DNA of 64,000 nt from Cytauxzoon felis (lineage: Eukaryota; Apicomplexa; Aconoidasida; Piroplasmida; Theileriidae): the NCBI GenBank assembly GCA_020283715.1, contig JAIQCW010000317.1, positions 62,001-126,000 on the forward strand. Reading direction: 5' to 3'. This document shows, one piece after another, positions 10,991-23,100 of the stretch. The notes under the pieces are model-generated. The model was not told where the DNA came from and did not search any database. It saw nothing but the letters and a program-made list of their open reading frames with translations. Numbering within the stretch: the stretch's first letter is position 1; each line of letters opens with the position of its first letter. Made by a program: the position numbers and the translations under genes.

Positions 10991-11611
10991 ATAAAATTAC
11001 AGATTCTGATATTTATTTAATATACATTATACATAATACGTGTCAATTTTTATTAATTTTCAGCATTTACTGTAATTTATACCTGCACTGCATCGCAGTA
11101 TTAGACAGGATCTAGATTCGTATATGTCTAGACATGCTTAATTCCTATCTTTAAAATTTGTAATGTAAAATAGCACATTTTTGTTCATGTATATACATAA
11201 ACTTTAGTTGAGTGTATATTTTTATTTTTTAAATAATATCAATATGTAAACATGTAACTGTAATGGGTAATTGTACCTATATACTAATGAAAGTAATTGA
11301 AATATAGACAAGGTATGTTAAAGATGATAGCTATTTGATATCTATTATAATATGAAAAAATTACACCGGTTTATAAAATTTATTTTAATATTCCTCCAAA
11401 ACTTCCTCAATAATTTTTTCCTCTGCCACTTTATTGAGTTATAAGTAGTATAATATTGATCGTAACAAACTTAATTTGTTATTAATATTCTGGATGTGTA
11501 TACTCAATATTGGTGATTACCCATATTCTATCACCATATCCAATTAGCATCCCCAAAGTGGTTGTCTATCTAAGATTACTATACGCCTTCCGCTAGGTCT
11601 ATGTCACCCTG

Positions 11612-11885
11612 TTTCCCATTGCATGGAGTCTCTCTACCTGAGGTCCAATCCTACTATCTTTTCCACTAGGCGTGGAGCCTCTTCTATTTAGCTCCCCTTC
11701 CAGCTCCCGTAGATCGCTTACAGGTATTCCACTTCCACTTGAGGTTACATCATTACCTTCAACATTGCCACGATCTCTGGGAGTGGCTCTACTCTTTATA
11801 GATAGGTAATTAGAAGAGCTGTCTGCAAGACGACCTCAGGTGGAGAGCTCCATGCAATGGGAATATGTACTTCAGGTGTAGTTTC
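11612..11885. repeat. PTW repeat upstream of giant gene
   Basis: CCATTGCATGGAG tag, CCTACTATCTTTTCC spacer, CACTAGGCGTGG tag, reverse C2 core (CTCCCGTAGATCGCTT), reverse W core, GCTGTCTGCAAG tag, then CTCCATGCAATGG. It may lie in a 5' intron of the next gene. Confidence 0.85.
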
Positions 11886-12092
11886 TTCATGACAAGGAGG
11901 GGACTTCAATGAGAAGGTGGTAATGCTTATTTATATATTAATTTGACTATATATGATATAGATTTCAATAAATGTTAGTAAAAGTAATAATAAATTTGGA
12001 TTAAAGTCAGTATGTTATATATTAATTGATGTAAGTTTAATAATTTTAATTATTTTATATCATGAATTATAGTGTCTCGTTCTATAAGAATA

Positions 12093-15000
12093 ATGAACAG
12101 ACATGAAAATATGATGAGAGATGCCTATTTGATTCGATTTATGGGGAGATTATCAATTATTTCTATTGGTTTTCTAATATTAAATATATCATTATCGCCA
12201 ATTTATACATTACCTTTAGATGGAAATGAAAATAAATCTATATTTGAAGGTATAAAATTTTATTATAAAATCATCAGCATATTAATTTCTATAGTATCGG
12301 GGTTCAGTTTTCAAATTCCAGCAACATTAAAAGATATTAGTAATTATGATATATCATTAGTTCAATTAGAATCTAATCCACATAATATATTGTAAGTTAT
12401 AAAATTTCCCCACTTTTTATAAAAAACCCAATAATAGGGAAAAGGCGGCTAAGAAGGCTGAGAATGATAAGAAAAAAGAACGTGAAAGGCAGTTATCTAT
12501 GCCTATTAATTATACATTGCCAAATCCTGTATGTTATTGAATTATACTAGTATAGTAGATATTTATTTTTACAGTTTAAGCCTAAAGACATACATAATTT
12601 CAAAAATATGATCATGGAAACAGATGATGATCAAATAGATTTGAAGAATAAACACGGTGTACTAACGGGTAGATTTAAAATTAATAATATATCGCCTAGA
12701 ACCCATGAACTATTGGAATATATAGCTGGAAATAAAGATACAAATTGTGATATTAAATGGAAACCTAAGGGTGGTAAAAATAATGATGGCAATGTAGAAT
12801 TCAACTGTATACTTAAACTAACTGCTACTGGATATTCAGGTGATGTAAGTTTAATATAAAATTGTACGATTGTGGTGATAATTACCCCCACAATTCCATT
12901 CTGACCCCATAATTTAAATTTATTATAGACACCTCTTAATATAATGATTGTTGGGTTTTCTGGTTTGTCGAATCAGAATGTGCATTTGAATACAAATGGT
13001 TTTAATTTTATGAGGACGTATTCTAATGTGGATGCATTAAAGCATGATATAATGGAATCACTGGGTGTTGAACCGACACATAAATGTTCAATAGTAAATG
13101 TGAATGGTAAATCATTTAAATCGGATGAATTAGCATTTAAGCACATATCGGCTTTGATAACAAAGGGTATGAAACAGATTAATATTAAGGTGGAGCCGAT
13201 GATTAAATTGGATGTGAATATAAGGCATCCATTTTCAAAATCTTCCGAGTCATATAATTATGACGCAGGTTTCTATTCTATTAAGGAATATAAGGCTATG
13301 CTTAAGAGTGATGGTAAGATCCATGATTTTTCTGCTAGATTATTTGGTAAGAGTACGGATGATTACACGTTGGTGGGCGTAAATAATAAATTTACAAATA
13401 TTAAGGGTTACAAACTTAAGAGTTTATATAAGATACCATTTCTTATGCATACGGTATGGACGTTGACACCATCTGTAAGGGTTAATTATTATTATTTGGA
13501 CACTTTGGTATCATCTGTGCAATTACCAGTGCAGACGGATTTGTTAAAAGCGGTTAAAGATGGAGAGAATCTCATTAAAAAACGCTTTAAAAATGTTAAG
13601 AAGGCTGATTATAAGTTGAATTCTTATTCATTACCTGGTTGTTTAGAGGAGGAGGATAGTTTGTACAAGAAAATTAAGACGGGTGCCGTATCATCATTGG
13701 ATACGATCCCGGTATCTGATTCTTGTATGAATAAGAATACTGACGAATTGAACCTTTTTTATTTAAATGATAAACCTGTTCAATTTAAATTTTTAGTTGA
13801 AATATTTAATCCTGATGGCACATTATCATTTGAGAAACCTGTTACGCTGGACTATATAGAGAAGGCTAAACTGAAATATTTAAAGGAGCACATAGTTGTA
13901 GAATTGGAACGTGACGGTCATTTGGTATCACCGGATGATTTGAAGTTTATTGATTTGACTACTGATGATGGTGAACAGCCTGAAGATTCCGTCCTTATTT
14001 CTAAATTTTCTAATGTTATAAAGGAGCAGAAATTGGGCAAGACGACCCATTTAAAGCTAAAGGCGTCTCCAAAACTTGATGCGATATTTACAAACGGTGA
14101 AGGTAAGAAAAATAAATTTAAGGTACATTTGAAATCTACGCATCCTACGACTGATGACATTAAGAATTCGTTGGAGGATACGTTGCACGAACGTCATTTA
14201 TTGAAAGATAGCGAACATTTGGGTACGAAGGTGGTTATACATCCCATGAATAAGAACCATAAAGTTAACGACAAGATAAACATCAACGAGGATAGTCGTG
14301 GATATTTGCCACCAGGCACAAAGGCTGATGAAATTGCTGTGGAAGCTGATAAAAGAGTTGTTATACCTGTTAATTTTGAGCCTAGCAATGGTAAGCAATA
14401 TAGATTTGATTTGAAGGTTCCATATGGTTCTGATGCTGCAACTGTACAGAAGTTGATACTCAAGAAACTCAAGAAGAACGGTTATGGTGATGACGTTAAC
14501 GACTTGCATATATCCATTAATAATACTAAAGATGGTGTTGATAAGTTATGGAATAATGATTTGACTAAGGACCGCATAACACTGAATGTAGTGCCATCTG
14601 TACCTGTGGATGTGCAGGGTGATGTTCATGGCGTACACAGTAAATTTACTATCCGCGTTCATCCCAATGAATCGATGGATGAACTGGACGATAATATAAT
14701 TACTGGACTTAAGAAGAATTCCGAAATTGACAAGTGGCTTAAATCCGACCCTGCGCATGTCCAAGAGATCAGTACTATCGTCTCTGATGACTTGGGAAAG
14801 ATGTATGATGACGATGATTTAAATGGCGGTGATGTATTGTATAAAAATAGGGCGACTATACATTTGGGTGTTGCTGATCATCCATTGGATTTGATATGGG
14901 TAGACCCTATTGATGGAAGTGAATATTCACACTGCATGAGTAAACGTAAAGATGGAAAATGCCGTGGTGTGCCTTCTAACTTGCTCTCGAAATACTCTGC

Positions 15001-18000
15001 TCAATCTATCGGTGATTTTTTGGTATCACAACTGAAGAAGAATGGAAACTATGAGAAGGCTGTCTTGACGCCTATGAAGAAGAGAAAGGATTTGACATCT
15101 ACTGTGAAGCTCTATCAGATACGTCTTGTTGATGGTAGATCTATAGATTGTACTGAGTTGCAATTGCAAGCATCATTACCGTTACTCCATTATCTCTATG
15201 GTATAGAATTGAGTAACATTAGTGCCTTGGTTTACTCTTTAATGACACAGGAGGAGTATACAATTTTAATGGAGCGTCAACGTGAGCCGAAGACCCACGA
15301 CATTGTCTTGTCCAAAGTTACAGGTGACAAGGAGAGTCATGTTTTGAACTCTGGTGATATTACACCTGAGGAACTCAAGATGATCATTTATAAGCATTTC
15401 CATACTGTACCTTTTGATTCGGAGATTGAAAATATCTTAATAAACGGGGAACCCATTCCTCTTAAGGGAGGGGGTAAAGTCCTCAGTGAGAAATTGAAGG
15501 GTGATGGTAAAACACCTGTCAAAATAACCTTTGGTATTAAAGATGACAAACCATTGTCTAATTATACTCTTATAGATTCGGTAAAGATACAGCCCAAATA
15601 TACCGAGACTGTCAGGGAGTATTTCCAACGTGCAATGTCGGAGCCTGGTGACTATGGTCTGTCTCCAATGCACAGCTATGACTTGAAATGTATCGACGAT
15701 AAGGGTAAATTGATGCATATAGATAATTTATTGGATGTACCTGTGGGACAATTGAAGTGTAAAGAAATTAAATTTTCAAAATACCCCACAGTTCGATCGG
15801 ATTTGCCCACTAGAATAGTGATGAATGTACATGGGGTTGATGATCAACCTATGGAGTCGTTAGATTTGGATGAGAGTAGTGATAGGAGTGAATTGAATTC
15901 TAAATTGCGTAAATTTTTATTAAATATACCCGAGGGTCAGATGGGTCATGTAAAGGTAATGATTGATGGGAAGCCTATAAATTGTTCATTGGATGTATTA
16001 AGGGAAGCCTATATGATACGTCATTTAACTCTAGATGGATTATTGGATCTGTGTAACAGTAAGAGGGATATTAATTCTAAAAGTATAATCAACCTCAAGT
16101 TAGATGAACCTTATCATGATCTTAGGGAGAAATCCAATTACAAATTATTAAACACCATAGGTAATAAAGATACCCCACCAATTGCACATTTAACCCTACA
16201 AAAGGGTCAACATGATATGGGGTTGGGATCATTGATAAAGATATCATTGGGTTCATTGAAGAGTGCATTGTCTGATTTTTATAACAAGTTGTATGGCATG
16301 TTTGGTGATGAGTTGGTTGATATAAAAAATGTATCATTGTACGTTGTTAAGAATGGTAAGAATTTTCCTTGTGATTTGGCCAAGGGTTTTAAATCATTAA
16401 ATGATATTAAGAAGGTAACATTGATTGATCTATTTAAATTTTGCCACATTACACCCCATGTACCTCCAAATGGGGTTTATTTAAATTTCATATTCGTTAT
16501 AAATATGGGGGGTTATAATAATACATCATCGATACCGGTAGATATAATAATGGGTGATGAAGATTATTATACGACAGTTAATACTAATGAAGATTTAAAT
16601 ATAACACTAGAAGATTATGTGGATAATAATCCCGACATTGATGTGAATAATTTAGGTGAATATAATTTGATAATACGTGGGGAGGATGTAAATCATAATT
16701 CAAAGGTTAAGAATTATAATATGGGGCATTTGCCACATAATATGACGATACATGATGTGTTCCCACATGAAGATATATCCAATATTAATATTGAGTTGTA
16801 TAATCCTGATGATGAATTGTCATCTGATAATTGGAGTTCTAATATGAAATTACCCGTAGAAGAATTCAAAAATAACTTCAACGATTTAAAACGTGTTATA
16901 CTTCTCAACCTTAAAGCCATGCATGGGGATAATTTAAGCAAAATCGGAGATTATGTGGTTAATGTGGGGATAAATGGGGTAAAACATCAATGTAAAATAA
17001 ATGATTTGAATGGATTTGCGAAGATGACGATGAAGGAGTTTATGAAAAAATGTGTAAATATAGATGAGGTTCGAAATAATCCATCATTATCATTTACGGT
17101 TGGTCATGATGATGCCAGAGTGTTGAAAAAGGTTAACCTCAAATGTGTTTGTGGGGATAATTCTTCAATTACTGTTCGCGGTTTGAATACAAGTGATAAA
17201 ATACCTAAGGAATTAGTTGATGAGGTCAAGGCACGTTATGAAAGCAACGATTTGAAGAGGGTACATTGGAATGTTTTTATCAACAACATTCAAGCGGACT
17301 GTCACCTAAAGGGCATCTCCGAGTTTAGTATCACCCGCATTCTCAATCACTGTGGTGTTGACCATCACAACTCGCAATTCTACAACATTGTACTTCAAGA
17401 TGCTGAAGCTGACTTATACGGGAGTGAAGATGGTCGAGGGCCGAGGAATGCAACGATGAATGTCACTTTTAAAGGACACGATGGAGCTCGAAGAAATATA
17501 AGACATAGTGAGGATGAAGGTAGGGGTGGAGGACGTAACATACGAACACTTAAAATCCCAGGTAGACATGTAACCATGTCATCCTCTGAATCGCCATCTT
17601 CACCTTCAGGAGGAACAAAGAGGATAAGGATCAAATCTCATTCTCCACACTCCCCATCCTCACGAAATGTGCACGTTATGATGCCTAGAAATTATAGTGG
17701 CCATACTATAGATTTGAGTGGCAACGATTCGCTGGGTGACTATGCAAGAGAGATTATATTGGACATGGACGAGAATGAGCCAGGAATGCCAGTGAACATC
17801 AAATTGTACAACAACGACGGTGAATATGACATTGGCAACGTACCAAGAAGAGTATATAATTATCCTTCAGATAGTTTGAACAGCAAATTCTCATTCGTTG
17901 TCAAAGATGACCCCACAGGTAACCTTCAAGGAACTGTCACCACTATCCATTTACCCAACAATTCCAAACAATTATCCGAATTTATAGATGGTTTACATGA

Positions 18001-20017
18001 TAAAAATCCCCATAAAAGAATCTTTCTGGTTAATAGGGACTCAATGTTACGAGAAGAAAATATACCGGATGATTTACTATATAAACCAGTAGATGAATTA
18101 AGGAAATCAGGCTATACAATTTCACTACTCAACGAACACGATGATGATGATACGCCACATGGAATTAAAGTGGGTGTTATATACAAAAATGGGGCAAATG
18201 AGTCAATCATGGTGCGTGATTTGCAAGCCCCACTTAATAAAGCATTTAAATCATTGGATGTGAATAGCAAAAGTAAATTGAGATTATTGATAGATGGATA
18301 TAATGTGAATTGCAATGTACCAGTAATTAAAGTATTGAATGGATCAATGACGCTACAGAATTTATTGGATTTATGCGGTATTGCCGATGTAGATAATGAT
18401 CATAACATCACTATTTACGTCGATAATGGTAAAAGTAACAATAATATCAAATTCAATATGAATATAAATGGGGTTGAAAAGGCGGGTATGGGGTTAAATT
18501 ATGGTGCTGATGTCAATATTGGTAGTGATGGTAATGAATTTTTATCCAAGAATAAATTAAGTCATGTATATGTCGATGTTAAAAGTGATGGTTATGATGA
18601 TTTTATCGAAGTCGATAGCGCAAAATTCCGTAGATTATTAAATAATCATCCAGATTTAATATCAATGCTTGTAAAAATGGGGATACCACCCGACCACCTA
18701 GGAGGATTACACTCGCTGAAATTAATATTATCCACATTATCAAACGCATTAGAAGGCCATCAGAAGTTCAATATCAATAATGGAAATGATATTTCCTTCA
18801 ATGTTAGCGACCCCATATCGAAATATCCAAATGTCAATGCGTTAAAAGATACACTACTCAAGGATCGAGATTTGAATGTCAATTTCACCGTCACACTCGC
18901 CGATAATACCATCGAAGAATTCTCACTCGATGGAAAAGATTTCCTACACGCTCTCAAAGGTAATCTGACATTCAGAGAATTAGCACTCTATGGTATCGAC
19001 TCGGAAGATGCCAAGTCAATCAAACACCTTTCGTTCAATATCGCAGATGTTGAAGGCAATACAACAGAAGGTACTGTTAAGGGTCGCTTCCGTAAACGTA
19101 CTGGAGGTCATCCACCCGATGTTACGACTTCTCGTTCTCCTGCAGAGAGCTCTTCCAATTATTTATCCCTGAAGGGTAAAGCCACTCCCAGAGATCGTGG
19201 CGAGAGTAGTGATGAGGAGGGGGAGGAGAATGAGGACAGGCAGAACATCCGCAAACGACCTACTTTTAAAGGCCAAACTAATACACATACCCGTAGCCGA
19301 CAAATGGTAGGCGGAGGGACAGCTAATAAAGGAGCTGACGGCAGGATGAAGACCTCAGGTGGAATGCCTAGTGGAAAACAAGAACGCAACTCAACAAAAC
19401 AACAAGAAAAGTTAACACTCAGTTCATCGTTATCATCAGTATTTGATGCAAAGATGCTATCTTCGGGTACAAAGAGTGTAGAATTATCGGTGAAAGTAAA
19501 GCATGGGAGACTATATAGGATCCCAGTGAAGAATGAATTCTTGTTAATGATGATTAACAAGAATAAAAACATGAAGGATTTATTGCTGTACTTTGTCCAA
19601 GATGGTGATTTATCATCTGTGGAATCCATAAATATCGAAGTAAAGGGTAAGAGCAAGTCATATTATGTACCACTTATCAAACATACTCCAATAGCGATGC
19701 CTATAATAGCCTCAGACTTACCAACTAGATGTATGATACAGGAATTTAAGAATCCTTGGAATCCCGACGAAAGGGTATGGAAGAATTTGACCATTGGGGA
19801 AAGTATAAATGAATATACAAAGAAATATAAGATAAATGATAAACTAAAGGCTATTTATTTACTCATGAAGGAAGAATATAATAATTTATCCGCCCAACTC
19901 ATTTATAGCAGTGAATTAGATGACGAAAGTTTATTTGATCGCAAATTAAATGATTTCATACCCAAGGGATATACATTGTTCCTCAGGTATAGAAATGAAG
20001 GAGAATTGGTAGACTAA
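12093..20017 (+). CDS. Giant repeat protein (~2,580 aa), unknown function
   Basis: Not recognised. Exons 12093-12391, 12438-12528, 12575-12844 and 12929-20017 join in phase (introns 46, 46 and 84 bp). The N-terminus has two hydrophobic segments (LSIISIGFLILNISLS and KIISILISIVSGFSF), then a charged KK/ER stretch, so it is probably membrane-anchored or secreted. The rest is predicted beta-rich, with at least seven copies of a loose unit: a strand ending in DG or NG, four residues, Cys, then about 15 residues to a 'MTLxxLLxxC' helix. Examples are IDGKPINCSL...LTLDGLLDLC, INGVKHQCKI...MTMKEFMKKC and IDGYNVNCNV...MTLQNLLDLC. A PTW repeat is translated near 19110-19368. The ATG at 12093 follows an acceptor-like TTATAG, so an upstream exon is possible. 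Confidence 0.7.
19110..19368. repeat. PTW repeat inside giant coding exon
   Basis: Left half reads [18 protein letters not shown]; right half reads TANKGADGRMKTSGG with a diverged C core. There is no stop across about 86 codons, and the host frame continues on both sides. Confidence 0.8.
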
Positions 20018-20183
20018 AGAGGGTATACCTCTTTCCTCAAGCATAGAATAATGAGGAGTGGTGGTCTGAACACACATCACTTCAACCACCACATTGACAA
20101 TTTTAAAAATTAATAAAATAATTCAACTCATCTTTTTTAATATTTTTAATTTCATTATTATTTAGTAATGTGTTTCAGATTTT

Positions 20184-23100
20184 ATGATTCCATTCTCTAC
20201 ATCAATCATGGGTGTATCATCTCTAATACTCTCAGTGCTTTCGTGTCTATATGATTTAAATTACTATGCAATCGGTACATTATTCTATTATATTCTATTT
20301 AAATTCATTGAAAGATTAATAATCAATAAGCCCTGGTTCGATAATTCTTCATTCTTACCCAAAAATATCAAGCATACATATTCACTCGTGTTGGATCTAG
20401 ATGAAACCCTCATAAGATCCGTGATCACCAGGGTATGTCTACCATTTCATTTCAATCCACATTTCCCAACTCATTAGGCTAATCCATCTATACCAACCAT
20501 ACCCATTAAAGTAAATAATAAAATCGCACATTTCGCAGTCTCCAAAAGACCACATCTAGACACATTTTTACTAGAAGTTTGTAAAACCTTCATCACCATC
20601 AATATCATACAGATGAGAAAGACATATGAAATTGTTATTTATACTGCAAGCACTCAACAATATGCAGAAGCTATTCTAGGTTAGTTGATGCTCATAACGT
20701 TACCCGCGGCATATGATATTATGAGGCTACATTTATATACTACACATTTACCCATACCAAGGTCCTCAATACGAAGTTCAATCCACCTGAGGTCGTCTTG
20801 CAGACAGCTCTTCCAATTACCTATCTCTAAAGAGTATAGCCACTCCCATAGATCGTGGCGAGGATGAACATTGGACCTCAAGTGGATGCAATAAAAATGT
20901 GACTTTATATTGGATATAGAGGATTATATTTCTCACCGGAGCGTTATGGACTTGGGATCAATTGATCGCTATGAATTTGTTGGGACCATCATTACCTACT
21001 ATTAATGAACAAGAAAGTACTAAGGCTGTTGAAATAAAAATTAATGAGAAGAGTGGTGAATATGCCGGCAGTGCTACTGGCGGTGAACAGGTTACTGTCT
21101 TGACATTTTCTGGTGACCCCAAGGGAGGCTTTACGAGGTATACTCATCATTTGACGGATAAGAAGAAGATGAAAACGGGAACTAAATTTAAAAATGCGTA
21201 TGGTAATACCTTACAATATAATAGTAGCGATATATCTGTTACGGAAGAAGTCAAATTTGTTCATGTATATTATGCCAAAGTTCAGAATGTAGAAAAACCC
21301 TTATTTATACGTATTGATAAACAAAGTGGTTCATGGGAATATTATAAAAATAATGATCCTAGCGATAATACTAATAGAAATTGGCCTAAAGTAGAGGGTC
21401 TTACTGGAGATCCTGACGGTGCAGGTAAAAATGCTCTTTTAGTTGAGTTAGATAAACTTAATGATAAGGCGAATGGCCAGGATGTCATTCATATAGAGAA
21501 AACCCAAACTTACAATACTGGTTCAAATAGTACAGAAATTACTGTTACGAAGAAGACTGATACAAGTGATGGTAAAAAGGTACCTCAAGGATATGTGGCC
21601 TATACTCATAGCCCTGGTTCAGCTATTACATCTGTTAAATTTAAGCACAATGGTAAAGAACTTAAGGGATTACCTACTTCAGGTGTAACTATTGATAATA
21701 ATAACAATAAATTGTGGGTATATTATGAGTTTGATTCCACTACAAGTCAACCTGATATCAATAAGCCATTATTAATATACGTTAAGGAGACTAGTGGCAA
21801 ATGGTATCATACATCTAAGAAATGGGAACTAACTAACGATGTCAGTGGCAATCCAAATACCGCCACGGGTAATACTATTAGCACTCAGGCTAAAACATTG
21901 TTTGAAGGTAAATTAGCAAGACAGGGTACTTTTAAAGAATTGGTATACTTTACGAAACCTATCAATCATCACCGGGAATTATGGCCCATTTGTAAATAAA
22001 TTTGGAACGGATGTGAAGGAAACTATGCGTCTACAATTAGAAAATTTAAACACCCACATGAATACCAAAGTAAATTATACAATTAGTGGTGATTCTACTC
22101 AATATAATTATGGTCCTTCTGATGGAAAATTTGGAAAGAAAGTTAATGATGCTAGAAAGAAGGTTGATCCCAGTGTAGGGAATACTTCTGAACTTGTAAC
22201 AATTGCGACTCTTCTGAAAACCGCCCTAAGTAGTAATACAGGTGCGATAAAATTGGTTGTTGACTTCTGGGAAACAATTGACAAAATTGATAGTGAAGAT
22301 CCTCCTAATAAAGGTAAAGATGATCTTTCTAATAAACCAGCCAAGGATGCTATTGATGAGATAAAAAGATATACAGATGATACTCTACCTGCTCATACTA
22401 GTATAGGTCAACATACAACTTTTGAAACTTCTGCTCAAGCTAAGAATTGGAATATTGAAGATAGGGTGTATGTTATATCTTCTAAATAAAAAATAAACTT
22501 TCCAAATTTAATATTTTTATTGTTGCATTATGGACTTGGGATCAAGTGAAGCAAATGATGCCTCCACCATCATTGAATCTGAATGAAATAGGTAAAAACC
22601 CAGCTGATGGTTCTCCCGCTACAGTTGATATACAAATTGAAATGATGGGTGATTATCAAAGCGGTAGTACTAATAATGTTACAGTCTCTACAACTCCTGA
22701 TAACCCCAAAAGTGGTTTCAAGAGACATACACATTATATTGGCGCGAATAGATTTACGGTAAATAAAATTAAAAAGAACGCTAGTACAGAACTTAGAGAT
22801 GCTCTAGCTCAGGCTATAAATAAAGAACATACCAGATTTGTTCATGTTTATCATGGAGTGGCAAATGGTAATACACCCCTATTGATATGTGTATGTACCA
22901 AACCTAATACTACCGATCAATGGTCATATTATACGAAGAATAATCCTGGTACTCCCTCTGATAATAATTGGTCTCCAGAATCTGGTCTTACTCAAGAGCC
23001 TGATGGTACAGGCAAAAGTGATCTCCAATATCACTTGGATAAACTCAATGATCAAGCTAATCGAGAAACTGTCATTCATGTAGAAAAGACAGATACTAAA

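Larger units (their letters stand above)
10606..12092. other. Long AT-rich intergenic region
   Basis: About 1.5 kb with no convincing coding exon. It holds an inverted repeat at 10832-10990 and a PTW repeat at 11612-11885. A TTATAG acceptor-like site at 12072 suggests that the giant gene has an unlocated 5' exon in this stretch. Confidence 0.45.

Noticed and set aside
14194..14509. Two overlapping minus-strand frames opposite the giant gene
   Set aside because: Shadows of the long plus-strand coding exon; no protein features.
19159..19656. Long minus-strand open frame opposite the giant gene
   Set aside because: It spans a PTW element, whose inverted modules are open on both strands, and coding sequence of the giant protein; it has no domain of its own.
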